Position numbers and translations under genes: made by a program. The notes under the pieces are model-generated. The model was not told where the DNA came from and searched no databases. It saw only the letters and a list, made by a program, of their open reading frames with translations. Below, in pieces: positions 18,775-27,402 of a stretch of DNA of 64,000 nt. Numbering within the stretch: position 1 is the stretch's first letter; each line of letters begins with the position of its first letter. This stretch comes from Rhodococcus tibetensis (GTDB lineage: Bacteria > Actinomycetota > Actinomycetes > Mycobacteriales > Mycobacteriaceae): positions 372,001 to 436,000 of the forward strand of contig NZ_JANFQF010000001.1 of NCBI RefSeq assembly GCF_024438035.1, given 5' to 3'.

Positions 18775-19377
18775 ATGCCCCGCATTCCCGCAGTGGCCCC
18801 GGCGGACGCGAGCCCGTTGGTCAAGGTCGCGTACAAATTTGCTGCCCACAAATTCGACGAGGTCCCCGAGCCGTTCGCCGTGCTCGCCCATCACCGCAAA
18901 CTCTTCGTCGCGTCGGCGCGCCACGAGATGGCGGTGCAGAAGGCTTCGACCGTTCTTCCCGCGAATGTCCGCGAGGTGGCCGTGTACCGCGTCGCGTGGA
19001 CGATCGGCTGCTCGTGGTGTGTGGACTTCGGCACCATGCTGCAACGCCTCGACGGGCTGGACACGGCGAGGCTCGAAGACATCGGCAACTACGCCGACTC
19101 ACCGGCGTACAGCGAGGACGAACGTGCGGCCATCGCCTATGCCGACGCGATGACCGCAACACCCACCACCGTCACGGACGAACAGGTGGCCGACCTCGAA
19201 CGCCGTTTCGGCAGGGACGGCGTCGTCGAACTGTCGTATCAGATCGGGATCGAGAACATGCGCGCCCGGATGTATTCGGCTCTGGGCATCACCGAGCAGG
19301 GCTTCAGCACCGATTCGTGCCGGGTGCCGTGGGCCTCGGACGACGCCGGGGTCACGAAGGACGGTTCGGGAGTCTGA
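18775..19377 (+). CDS. Carboxymuconolactone decarboxylase/AhpD-like protein
   Basis: A 200-residue all-helical protein of the AhpD/CMD superfamily with the redox pair Cys79-x-x-Cys82 (GCSWCVDFGTML) and a downstream conserved helix EVAVYRVAW. AhpD-like members act as thiol peroxidases or reductants. ATG 18775 is used because GGAGGA ends 4 nt before it. CMD proteins are the usual regulatory target of ECF41 sigma factors; the promoter at 18699 and the convergent sigma gene fit this. Its 3' end overlaps the sigma gene's 3' end by 26 bp. Confidence 0.87.
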   Translation: MPRIPAVAPADASPLVKVAYKFAAHKFDEVPEPFAVLAHHRKLFVASARHEMAVQKASTVLPANVREVAVYRVAWTIGCSWCVDFGTMLQRLDGLDTARLEDIGNYADSPAYSEDERAAIAYADAMTATPTTVTDEQVADLERRFGRDGVVELSYQIGIENMRARMYSALGITEQGFSTDSCRVPWASDDAGVTKDGSGV

Positions 19378-20272
19378 TCCCGACGAGCTTCTCCGGATTC
19401 GCGATGTCGTACGCGGCGTAGACGAGTCCGTTCCGGACGGTGAACCCACCCACTCGCGGAGGCGAGCTGCGGTGGGTCCCGTCGGCGGCGATCCCGGAGC
19501 TGAAGAAACCGAGCTGGCCGTTGACCAGGACCGGCTGCATGGTGGTGAAGGCGGCGGCGCCGTACTTTCGGATGAGACCGAGGTAGAAACGTGCGAACCT
19601 GTCCGCTCCGCGGATGACGTTGACGGCGGTGCTCGTCGTGCCGTTGGCGTCGCCGATGACGAGGGCGCCGGGGTGCAGAGCCGAGACCACCGCATCGATG
19701 TCACCCGAGGCGAGGGCTTCGAGAAGTCGCTGCACCGCACGCGAATGTTCCTCGTCCGGCACCGCGGGAGTGGTTGCGGCGGCGGCTTTACGGGCGCGGG
19801 ACGCGAGCTGCCGCGCGGCCGGAACCGCGATTCCGAGCAGGTCTGCCACCTCGTCGAAAGGCACCCCGAAACCGTCGTGGAGAACGAAGGCGACACGTTG
19901 CTGTGGAGTGAGTGTGTCGAGCACGATCAGAGCTGCCAGTCGGTTGTCTTCCTCCTGCACCACAGCTTCGAGTGGATCCGGCTCCGCCGACGGTGCCAAC
20001 CCGGTGACGATAGGCTCTGGAAGCCACTGCCCGACATAGTGTTCCCGCCGCACTGCGGCCGACCGCAACCGGTCGAGGCAGATTCTGCCCACCACGGTGG
20101 TCAGCCAGCTTCGGAGGTCCCGGATACCCGTTGAGTTCTCTTCGTCCAGTCGCAGCCACGACTCCTGGACGGCATCCTCAGCATCGCTGACACTTCCGGT
20201 CAGCCGATAGGCGACCGACAACAGATGCCGCCGGTGAGTCTCGAATTCGTCTACCAGCGTCGCTGACGGCAT
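19352..20272 (-). CDS. ECF41-family (SigJ-like) RNA polymerase sigma factor
   Basis: A 306-residue extracytoplasmic-function sigma factor. Region 2 (YRLTGSVSDAEDAVQESWLRL) and region 4 (LTPQQRVAFVLHDGFGVPFDEVADLLGI) are followed by a C-terminal SnoaL-like domain of about 100 residues that works as a built-in regulator. The ECF41 signature NPDKL appears as NPEKL near the C-terminus. No anti-sigma gene is adjacent, as expected for this group. ATG 20272 is chosen because it gives the usual N-terminal spacing; the longer frame adds unconserved residues. Its probable target is the convergent CMD gene. Confidence 0.9.
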   Translation of the reverse strand: MPSATLVDEFETHRRHLLSVAYRLTGSVSDAEDAVQESWLRLDEENSTGIRDLRSWLTTVVGRICLDRLRSAAVRREHYVGQWLPEPIVTGLAPSAEPDPLEAVVQEEDNRLAALIVLDTLTPQQRVAFVLHDGFGVPFDEVADLLGIAVPAARQLASRARKAAAATTPAVPDEEHSRAVQRLLEALASGDIDAVVSALHPGALVIGDANGTTSTAVNVIRGADRFARFYLGLIRKYGAAAFTTMQPVLVNGQLGFFSSGIAADGTHRSSPPRVGGFTVRNGLVYAAYDIANPEKLVGIRLPNRPS

Positions 20273-20348
20273 GCCGACATCGTACGTCCGATCCAGACAT
20301 AAAATCCGTGGTGTGTATAACCGTTGACCCTGGTGGGGGGAGCGGACG

Positions 20349-20354
20349 TACTGT
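20349..20354 (+). promoter_or_regulatory. -10 element (TACTGT) of the sulfur operon
   Basis: TACTGT with TTGACC 19 bp upstream (20324-20329) is the best promoter before the Cys-rich leader. It predicts a start near 20361 and a 26-nt 5' leader. Confidence 0.5.
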
Positions 20355-20386
20355 GAGGCAACCACACGACGTCAGGGAGTCCTGCC

Positions 20387-20416
20387 ATGTTCCAGTGTTG
20401 TAGCTGTCGCAGCTGA
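20387..20416 (+). CDS. Cysteine-rich leader peptide (MFQCCSCRS)
   Basis: A 9-residue ORF, MFQCCSCRS, with three Cys codons among the last six. AGGGAG lies 7 nt upstream of the ATG. It precedes, by 138 bp, a sulfonate-type ABC transporter and monooxygenase operon. Poly-cysteine leader peptides that attenuate sulfur genes when cysteine is plentiful are known in mycobacteria. Here the start is not leaderless. The following GC-rich region can form several hairpins (one at 20464-20480). Confidence 0.7.
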   Translation: MFQCCSCRS

Positions 20417-20463
20417 CCTGGCTTTTCTGCACCCTTCTTTTCGCAGGCACTGTGCGACCGGCA

Positions 20464-20480
20464 GGGACCCCTCCGGTCCC
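20464..20480 (+). terminator. Hairpin between the Cys leader and the transporter operon
   Basis: GGGACC, 5-base loop, GGTCCC. This 6-bp stem is one of several possible folds in the 138-bp GC-rich leader. A role as attenuator is inferred, not shown. Confidence 0.4.
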
Positions 20481-20554
20481 GGGCCGAACTGTGCGCGCAC
20501 CACCCGACCCGCCGCCCTTTTCCGTGTGCGGGCATCACCCTGAGGAAGATCTCG

Positions 20555-21625
20555 ATGATTCGTCCACGTCTTGCGCGGACTCTGGCTGTCACGGCCGCCC
20601 TGCTTTCTTTCACCAGCCTCGCCGTCGCCTGCTCGAGCGACAAGACCGTCACGACCGCCGACGGTAAGACCGTCCTGCGCTACGAGGGAACCACCGGGCA
20701 GGTCTCGTTCTCGGAACTTGCCGCCGACCTCGGCTACTACCAGAAGGTCGAACTCAACTGGATCGGCGACAGCACCAGTGGGCCGCAGAGCATCCAGAAC
20801 GCCGCAACCGGCCAGACCGATTTCGGTGGGGCCTTCAACGGTGCGGTATTGAAGCTGGCCGCTGCAGATTCGCCCGTCACATCGGTCATCGGCTATTACG
20901 GCTCCGACAAGGAGACATTCAACGGGTACTACGTGCTCGAGGACAGCCCGATCCGCACCGCCCGGGACCTGATCGGCAAGAAGGTCGGAATGAACACCCT
21001 CGGCGCGCACCACGAGTTCCTGGTCCGTGAATGGCTGGCCCGTGAAGGCCTCACTCCGGACGAGATCAAGCAGGTCGAGCTCACCGTCGTGCCGCCGGTG
21101 AACACCGAACAGGCACTGCGGCAGGGGCAGGTCGACGTCGGAACGCTCGGGAGCGTGTTCCGGGACAAGGCAGTGGAAAAGGGCGGCATCCGCCCGCTGT
21201 TCACCGACGAGTCCATCTTCGGTTCGTTCACTTACGGCTCGCTGCTGTTCCGCAACGACTTCATCGCCAAGAACGAGGAGGCGGTGGCCGACTTCGTGCA
21301 GGGCACGGCTCGGGCGATCCGCTGGACCCAGACAACACCCCGCGACCAGGTGATCGCCAAGTACAAGGACATCATCACGAATCGCGGGCGCAACGAGAAC
21401 ACCGACCTCGTCGACTACTGGCGCTCGCCCGGTGTCGCCGGCCCCGGTGGAGTGATCACGGACCAGGAAATTCAGACGTGGACCGACTGGCTCGTGCGCA
21501 ACGGTGAACTCGAGGACGGCAAGCTCACACCGGCCGACGTGTACACGAACGAGTACAACCCGTATGCCAATGGCACGTACCACGCGGACAGCGGTCCCGA
21601 CGGGCAGGCCCTGGCCACGAAATGA
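20555..21625 (+). CDS. ABC transporter substrate-binding lipoprotein (SsuA/NMT1 type)
   Basis: A 356-residue exported lipoprotein: basic N-terminus, hydrophobic helix and lipobox LAVAC (Cys26). The mature part has the periplasmic-binding-protein type II fold of SsuA/TauA/NMT1 proteins, which capture alkylsulfonates, taurine, nitrate or thiamine precursors; the GDSTSGPQSIQNAATGQTDFG segment corresponds to the ligand-binding loop. It is the first structural gene of the operon (SBP, ATPase, permease, monooxygenase, small membrane protein). The context with a Cys leader and a DszA-like oxygenase favours an organosulfur ligand. Confidence 0.88.
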   Translation: MIRPRLARTLAVTAALLSFTSLAVACSSDKTVTTADGKTVLRYEGTTGQVSFSELAADLGYYQKVELNWIGDSTSGPQSIQNAATGQTDFGGAFNGAVLKLAAADSPVTSVIGYYGSDKETFNGYYVLEDSPIRTARDLIGKKVGMNTLGAHHEFLVREWLAREGLTPDEIKQVELTVVPPVNTEQALRQGQVDVGTLGSVFRDKAVEKGGIRPLFTDESIFGSFTYGSLLFRNDFIAKNEEAVADFVQGTARAIRWTQTTPRDQVIAKYKDIITNRGRNENTDLVDYWRSPGVAGPGGVITDQEIQTWTDWLVRNGELEDGKLTPADVYTNEYNPYANGTYHADSGPDGQALATK

Positions 21626-21667
21626 CAACACCGAACGGAACTGACGGAGAAGTTTGGAAGGACAGAC

Positions 21668-22504
21668 ATGAGCGCCACAGCCTCGGACCTCGAGCTGATC
21701 ACGACACCCAAACTCCGCCTCGAACACGTCACCAAACAGTTCGACGTGCGCGGGACGAAGGACAAGTTCACCGCAATCGAAGACATCGACATCGATCTCG
21801 CAGACGGTGAGTTCCTCGTCCTCGTCGGACCCAGCGGTTGCGGCAAGTCGACGTTGCTGGACCTTCTCGGAGGATTGAGCACGCCCACCTCGGGCCGGAT
21901 CCTCCTCGACGGAAAGCCGGTGACGGGACCGGGTCTCGACCGCGGCATCGTCTTCCAGCAGTACGCGCTGCTCCCGTGGCGCACGGCGCGGCACAACATC
22001 GAGTTCGGGTTGGAGGCCAAGGGGCTGCCCAAGAAGGAGCGCCGGAGTCTCGCAGAGCACTACCTCGAGTTGGTTGGCCTGCACGGATTCGGTGACCGGT
22101 ACCCGCACGAGTTGTCCGGCGGGATGAAGCAGCGTGTTGCTATTGCCCGTAGCCTCGCCTTCGATCCCGAAGTGCTGCTGATGGACGAGCCGTTCGCCGC
22201 CCTCGACGCGCAGACCCGCGAATCGCTCCAGGACGAACTGTTGCGCATCTGGAAAGCAACCGGAAAGACCATTCTGTTCATCACCCACGGCATCGACGAG
22301 GCCATCTACCTCGGGCAGCGGGTTGCGGTCCTGACTTCGCGGCCTGGACGGGTGAAGACGTTCGTCGACATCGACATCGACCGTAGTGGCGAGGACGTCC
22401 GTTCCAACGAACAGTTCCGGCAGTACCGGCACAAGATCTGGACGCTGTTGCACGGTGAAGTGGAGCGCGCACAGGTAATCGAGAAGGAGGAGGCTCATGT
22501 CTAG
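21668..22504 (+). CDS. ABC transporter ATP-binding protein (SsuB/TauB type)
   Basis: A 278-residue ATPase subunit. Walker A GPSGCGKS, signature LSGGMKQRVAIARSLAF, Walker B LLMDEPFAAL and the switch His in FITHGIDEA are intact. The short C-terminal tail and sequence put it with importers for sulfonates, taurine or nitrate. ATG 21668 follows GGAAGGA at good spacing. Its end overlaps the permease gene by 8 bp, so the two subunits are translationally coupled. Confidence 0.92.
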   Translation: MSATASDLELITTPKLRLEHVTKQFDVRGTKDKFTAIEDIDIDLADGEFLVLVGPSGCGKSTLLDLLGGLSTPTSGRILLDGKPVTGPGLDRGIVFQQYALLPWRTARHNIEFGLEAKGLPKKERRSLAEHYLELVGLHGFGDRYPHELSGGMKQRVAIARSLAFDPEVLLMDEPFAALDAQTRESLQDELLRIWKATGKTILFITHGIDEAIYLGQRVAVLTSRPGRVKTFVDIDIDRSGEDVRSNEQFRQYRHKIWTLLHGEVERAQVIEKEEAHV

Positions 22505-23390
22505 CGCACTCGCCACACCAGCGGACCTCGACCGGGCGCCCGTCGTCACCGCTCCGCCGTCGACCCGCGCAACGTCTCCCACACCGGAAGCCGTACCGGC
22601 GACGCCCGGCGCAGCGAAGCGCGCGGGTGCGGTGCTGGGACCCGTCGCCTGGCGAATCCTCAAGCCCTCCATCGCGATCGTCGCCTTTCTCGCATTGTGG
22701 GAGTTCGCACCCCGAGTCGGGCTGGTGGACGAGGTGTTCTTACCGCCCTTCAGTACGGTGATCGACGCATTCTTCGACCTGGCTGTCAGCGGTGAGCTGT
22801 GGCAGCACGTATCCGCGAGCCTTTCCCGCGCCCTGACCGGCTTCTTCGTGGCAGTCGCGATCGCGATCCCGCTGGGTATCGCCATCGCCTGGTATCGACC
22901 GGTGTCGGACTTCCTGAACCCGATCCTCGAACTATTCCGCAACACGGCGGCACTGGCCCTGCTGCCCGTCTTCATCCTGATCCTCGGCATCGGTGAGGAG
23001 TCGAAGATCGCGCTGGTGATCTACGCGTGCACCTTCCCGATCCTCCTCAACACGATTTCCGGTGTGCGCACCGTCGATCCGCTGTTGATCAAGTCCGCCT
23101 CGTCGTTGGGACTCTCGCCGGTGCGCCTGTTCCAGAAGGTGGTTCTGCCCGCCGCTGTTCCCACCATTTTCACCGGTATCCGCATGGCGGCGGCGTCGTC
23201 CATTCTCGTGTTGATCGCCGCCGAGATGGTCGGTGCCAAGGCCGGGCTCGGCTATCTGATCACCGCCTCGCAGTTCAACTTTCAGATCCCCAACATGTAC
23301 GCGGGTATCGTCGCGATCTCCGTTCTCGGGCTGACGCTCAACGCCGTTCTCGTACTGATCGAACGCAGGCTGTCCCGCTGGCGGGTCTAG
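22497..23390 (+). CDS. ABC transporter permease (SsuC/TauC type)
   Basis: A 297-residue membrane permease with about six helices after a Pro/Ala-rich cytoplasmic N-terminus of about 40 residues. The cytoplasmic coupling loop reads SASSLGLSPVRLFQKVVLPAAVPTIFTGIRMAA, the EAA motif that docks to the ATPase. It overlaps the ATPase gene and is followed 24 bp later by the monooxygenase, completing an import-and-oxidise unit. Confidence 0.92.
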   Translation: MSSALATPADLDRAPVVTAPPSTRATSPTPEAVPATPGAAKRAGAVLGPVAWRILKPSIAIVAFLALWEFAPRVGLVDEVFLPPFSTVIDAFFDLAVSGELWQHVSASLSRALTGFFVAVAIAIPLGIAIAWYRPVSDFLNPILELFRNTAALALLPVFILILGIGEESKIALVIYACTFPILLNTISGVRTVDPLLIKSASSLGLSPVRLFQKVVLPAAVPTIFTGIRMAAASSILVLIAAEMVGAKAGLGYLITASQFNFQIPNMYAGIVAISVLGLTLNAVLVLIERRLSRWRV

Positions 23391-23414
23391 CCACTTACCG
23401 AAAAGAAACTCCAC

Positions 23415-24758
23415 ATGTCACAGAATTCCCAGTTCCACCTCAACGCGTTTCTCATGGGTGTGGGACATCACGAGGCGGCGTGGCGGCATCCGCGCACCGA
23501 GGCTCACCGCGTTCTGGACGTGAAGCACTTCCAGGAACTCGGGCGGATCGCGGAACGCGGCAAACTCGACTCCGTGTTCTTCGCCGACACACTCGCGGTC
23601 GGTCCGCGGCTCGAGCACAACACGCAGGCAATCTTCGAGCCCGTCACGCTGCTGTCGGCAATCGCTGTCGCCACCGAACACGTGGGTCTGATCGCCACGG
23701 CGTCCACGAGTTACGGCGATCCATACAGCCTGGCGCGGAAGTTCACCTCGCTCGACCACATCAGCGGTGGCCGGGCGGGGTGGAACATCGTGACGTCGGC
23801 AGGCGCGGACGAGGCGGCGAACTTCGGTGTCGACGGTATTCCCGCCCACAACGGAAGATACGAGCGGGCAGCGGAATTCGTCGACGTAACACTCGCGCTG
23901 TGGGACAGCTGGGAAGACGACGCGGTGGTGCTCGACCCGGACACCGGTTTGTTCGCCGACCCTGGGAAGGTTCACACGATCGACCACGACGGGCCGCGGT
24001 TCCAGGTCAGGGGGCCGCTGAATTCCCCGCGATCAACGCAGGGGCGTCCGCTGTTGGTGCAGGCCGGCTCTTCGGAGAGCGGCAGGGAGTTCGCGGCCCG
24101 GCACGCGGAGGCCGTCTTCACCGCGCAACGCACCCTCGCGCAGGGGCAGGAGTTCTACCGGGACCTGAAGGCGGGGGTGGTGAAGCACGGCCGGAATGCC
24201 GGTGATCTGAAAGTGCTGCCGGGCATCGTCCCGTTCATCGCCGACACCCAGGAGGAGGCGGAGGCGCTGGAGCAGTCGTTCACCGATCTGATCTCACCCG
24301 CGTACTCGCTGCGTCAGCTGTCCACGATGCTCGGCATCGATCTCACCGGGCATTCCCTCGACGCCCCGCTGCCACCCTTGCCGCCGCTGGACGAGATTCA
24401 AGGGAACAAGAGCCGGTACCAGCTGGTGAAGGATCTCGCCGAAGACGGCTCGCTCACCGTGCGGCAGCTGATCGGACTTCTCGGCGGCGGGCGTGGACAC
24501 CGCACCTTCGCCGGAACCCCCGAGCAGGTGGCGGACGAGCTGCAGATCTGGTTCGAGCAGGGCGCGGCCGATGGCTTCAAAATCATGCCGCCGTACCTGC
24601 CGGGAGGACTCGACGACTTCGTCGATCGGGTGGTTCCGATCCTGCAGCAGCGCGGACTGTTCCGGACGGAGTACACCGCGACCACCCTGCGCGGTCACTA
24701 CGGTCTCACGGACGTCGGTAACCGGTTCGCGGGCGCGGTCGACGAAGCGAGCGCATGA
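23415..24758 (+). CDS. FMN-dependent monooxygenase, NtaA/SnaA/DszA family (sulfur operon)
   Basis: A 447-residue luciferase-like monooxygenase paralogous to the one at 607-1905: LNAFLMGVGHHEAAWRHP, DHISGGRAGWNIVTSAGADEAANFG and the C-terminal ADGFKIMPPYLPGGLDDFVDRVVPILQQRGLFRTEY are shared. With FMNH2 it would cleave a C-S bond of an imported sulfone, sulfonate or thioether and release sulfite. No flavin reductase is encoded here, so reduced flavin must come from elsewhere. The stop overlaps the start of a 54-residue membrane-protein gene by 4 bp. Confidence 0.9.
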   Translation: MSQNSQFHLNAFLMGVGHHEAAWRHPRTEAHRVLDVKHFQELGRIAERGKLDSVFFADTLAVGPRLEHNTQAIFEPVTLLSAIAVATEHVGLIATASTSYGDPYSLARKFTSLDHISGGRAGWNIVTSAGADEAANFGVDGIPAHNGRYERAAEFVDVTLALWDSWEDDAVVLDPDTGLFADPGKVHTIDHDGPRFQVRGPLNSPRSTQGRPLLVQAGSSESGREFAARHAEAVFTAQRTLAQGQEFYRDLKAGVVKHGRNAGDLKVLPGIVPFIADTQEEAEALEQSFTDLISPAYSLRQLSTMLGIDLTGHSLDAPLPPLPPLDEIQGNKSRYQLVKDLAEDGSLTVRQLIGLLGGGRGHRTFAGTPEQVADELQIWFEQGAADGFKIMPPYLPGGLDDFVDRVVPILQQRGLFRTEYTATTLRGHYGLTDVGNRFAGAVDEASA

Positions 24759-24919
24759 GCGGTCCGACCGGCCTCACACCCTTCGTCACCACGGTCTTCG
24801 TCCCGGCCGCGCTGCTCGGCGCGGGTCTGCTGTTCCGTGTCATTCCCGTGTACTCGCCGTGGCCGCCTCGACCGAGCACCGATCCAGGTTCCGTCCCCCT
24901 CGAAAAGCAGGAGGCCTAG
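24755..24919 (+). CDS. 54-residue single-helix membrane protein
   Basis: The ATG overlaps the monooxygenase stop (ATGA) and the frame runs 54 codons to TAG 24919. The N-terminal half, TPFVTTVFVPAALLGAGLL, is one transmembrane helix; the C-terminal half is polar with a PWPPRPSTDPG stretch. It is the last gene of the sulfur operon and is convergent with the FtsX-type permease (35 bp between stops). No family is recognised. Translational coupling argues that it is expressed. Confidence 0.6.
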   Translation: MSGPTGLTPFVTTVFVPAALLGAGLLFRVIPVYSPWPPRPSTDPGSVPLEKQEA

Positions 24920-24954
24920 GACCCGGGCGGGCTCGACGAGGCGACTCCGGGTGG

Positions 24955-27402
24955 CTAACTCGACAGGGCTGCTACCGGGGAGGCGGCCCCCGCACGCCGG
25001 GCGGGGAGCAGGGCGGCAATCACCCCGCAGACCCCGCCGATCGCCGCGATGGCGAACAGCTGCAACCAAGGGATTGCGCTGAGTGCCACATCGTCGTATC
25101 CGAACACCGAGGCGGTTCCCGCAGCCCCGAAGATCAGACCGAACACAACGCCCATCACGGACGCCACACCCGTCACCAGCACGGCTTCCCAGATCAACAT
25201 TGCGCGTACCCCCTTTCTCGTCAGTCCGAGTGCCCGGAGCAGTCCGGATTCGCGGCTCCGTTCGAGGACGGACAGTGCCATCGTGTTGCCGACGCCGATC
25301 AGGGCGATCAGCACCGCAACCGACAGCAGTCCGGCAACCACCATGAGCATGGTGTCGAGCACCGAATCGATAGCCGAGCGCATCGCGATCATCCCCTGGA
25401 CGTCGCTTCCGGGTGCCAGCTCACGGGCAACTTCTGTCACCTGGTCCGTAGCGGTCAGCGACTGCTCGTCGGAGTTGCCGTCGGACAGGCGAATCCAGAA
25501 CGCGTCGATCACAGGGGACGCCGCCGACGACATGTCGGTGTGGTCGAGGAGGGCGGGCTGACCGTCCAGGCCCTCGGCCACCGTAAGTGTGACGGCGTCG
25601 CGATCACCTCGGACCGTCACCGTGTCACCGGGGCTGAGATCGTAATCCCGCAGTCCGGCGGGGGAGAGCACCAGCTGACCCGGCGCGGGAAGGGTGATCG
25701 GCGTCCGCAGCACGGACTGTGCCGCACTGCCCGACACTCCGAAGGCGTCCAGTTCTCCGCGTCCATCGAGGACGAGGCCGGCCCGTTCGAGTCCTGAAAC
25801 ACCCGCCACACCTGCGGTCCCCTCGATCCGCGGACCCAATTCCGGTGGAAGCCCTTCGTTCCCCGTGCTGCTGACCATCACGTCCACCGGGAACTGTTCG
25901 TCCATCGCTGCGGGGGCCGTCGATTTCACGGTCGCGATCCCGACCACCAGTGTGCTGGTCAACGCCACCCCGATCAACAAGGCAGTGGCCGTCGCGGATG
26001 TCCGGCGCGGATTCCGGCCGGCGTTGCCCGCGGCAAGTTCGCCGACCGGCCCCGCCAACCGCGCCAGAACGATGCCCGCTCGGCTGATCAGCGCAGGCAC
26101 CACGGTGATGCTGAGTAGTGCGATGCCGAGGAACGAGAGCAACCCACCGACTGTTGCCACCAGTACCTGCTGTCCGAACACCCCCATCACGGTCGCCGCG
26201 ACTCCGGCGGCCAGCGCCCCCAGTCCGAGAACTTTGCGGCCGAACGACATTCGCGCGCTCTCCGGCTTGGTTTCCATCGGCTGCAGCGCTGCCAGCGGCG
26301 ACAGTCTGGTCGCTGCCCGTCCGGGCGCGGAGGCCGCCACCATCGTCATCACGATCCCCACCGCCACACCGGCCCCGATCGACACGGAATCGACATCCAA
26401 CGTGGACAACGGGATCGGTGCATCCGCCGCCGTGGCCACTCGCCCGACAACCCAGGCCAACGCGATCCCGACCCCGGCGCCGAGAACCGACGCGATGATC
26501 CCCACTGCGGCCGCCTCCGTCCGGATGCTGCGGCGCACCTGTGACGCGGTTGCACCGACACATCGGAGGAGAGCGAGTTCCTGAGTCCGCGCCGCGAGCA
26601 ACACCGCGAAGGTGTTGGCGATCACCAGCGCCGCGACGACGACTGCGATGGCACCGAAGGACAGAAGAATCGTACTCAGCAGCTCGGCCTGGCCGAGATA
26701 CTGTCCTGCAGCATTTTTCGTCGCCGCGGCGCCGGTGACCACAGTCGAGTCGGCAGGCAAGGACGCGCGGACGCGGGTGGCAAGTTCCTGCTGTGACAGT
26801 GACCCGTCACCGGCGATGCGTACCTCGTGCTCGGCGGCGTCGCCGGCCCACTGGAAAAGCTGGGCAGGCGTCGCGAAGACCGTGGTGCCGCGCATCCGCT
26901 GCGCGGTACCGGAGAGGTCGACCAGCCCGACGACGCGAACACTGGTGGACGCACCGTCGCTCGCCCCAGGCGCGGTGACGATGATCTCGGAGCCGACGGG
27001 AATGTCGGCGTCCTTGCTCACCAGCGCCTCTCCCAGCCCCGTGGGCAGCTCTCCGTCGGAGACCTGCTGCCACCGCAACGTACTGTCGTCCGCGATTGAG
27101 ATGGCGTCACCGTACGATTTTCCGTCGATCGCGGAATCGACTCGGATATAGGCGCTCACGTCGTCGGTCGTCGCGGCGACGCCGGGGACCCGGGCGAGGT
27201 CGGCCGCCGTGGCGCCCGGACCGGAGGCGACCGCGTCGGTGCCCTGATATTGCGCCGCGAGCGAGTTGTTGATTCCGGCATCGACGGTGGAGTTCAAGGT
27301 CAGCGTCGCCACGATGTACCCGACGGCGATGACCACTGCGAGAATCGATGCCACGTACCTGCCCGCATGGGCCCGGGCCTGCGCCAACGCCAGCTCCCTC
27401 AT
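24955..27402 (-). CDS. ABC exporter permease, FtsX/MacB type (two FtsX domains)
   Basis: An 815-residue type VII ABC permease: one N-terminal helix, a large extracytoplasmic domain, three helices (first FtsX domain), a linker, a second extracytoplasmic domain and three final helices (second FtsX domain ending near LLPARRAGAASPVAALSS). This architecture fits exporters of antibiotics, lipids or lipoproteins, and mechanotransmission systems. Its start overlaps the ATPase gene by 4 bp. A two-component system lies just upstream in the same direction, a pairing common in cell-envelope-stress or peptide-sensing modules. Confidence 0.9.
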   Translation of the reverse strand: MRELALAQARAHAGRYVASILAVVIAVGYIVATLTLNSTVDAGINNSLAAQYQGTDAVASGPGATAADLARVPGVAATTDDVSAYIRVDSAIDGKSYGDAISIADDSTLRWQQVSDGELPTGLGEALVSKDADIPVGSEIIVTAPGASDGASTSVRVVGLVDLSGTAQRMRGTTVFATPAQLFQWAGDAAEHEVRIAGDGSLSQQELATRVRASLPADSTVVTGAAATKNAAGQYLGQAELLSTILLSFGAIAVVVAALVIANTFAVLLAARTQELALLRCVGATASQVRRSIRTEAAAVGIIASVLGAGVGIALAWVVGRVATAADAPIPLSTLDVDSVSIGAGVAVGIVMTMVAASAPGRAATRLSPLAALQPMETKPESARMSFGRKVLGLGALAAGVAATVMGVFGQQVLVATVGGLLSFLGIALLSITVVPALISRAGIVLARLAGPVGELAAGNAGRNPRRTSATATALLIGVALTSTLVVGIATVKSTAPAAMDEQFPVDVMVSSTGNEGLPPELGPRIEGTAGVAGVSGLERAGLVLDGRGELDAFGVSGSAAQSVLRTPITLPAPGQLVLSPAGLRDYDLSPGDTVTVRGDRDAVTLTVAEGLDGQPALLDHTDMSSAASPVIDAFWIRLSDGNSDEQSLTATDQVTEVARELAPGSDVQGMIAMRSAIDSVLDTMLMVVAGLLSVAVLIALIGVGNTMALSVLERSRESGLLRALGLTRKGVRAMLIWEAVLVTGVASVMGVVFGLIFGAAGTASVFGYDDVALSAIPWLQLFAIAAIGGVCGVIAALLPARRAGAASPVAALSS

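Noticed and set aside
20372-22990. 872-codon open frame antisense to the ABC transporter genes
   Set aside because: It mirrors three convincing genes, has low-complexity Arg/Gly/Val-rich composition and no recognisable domain. It is a high-GC antisense artefact.
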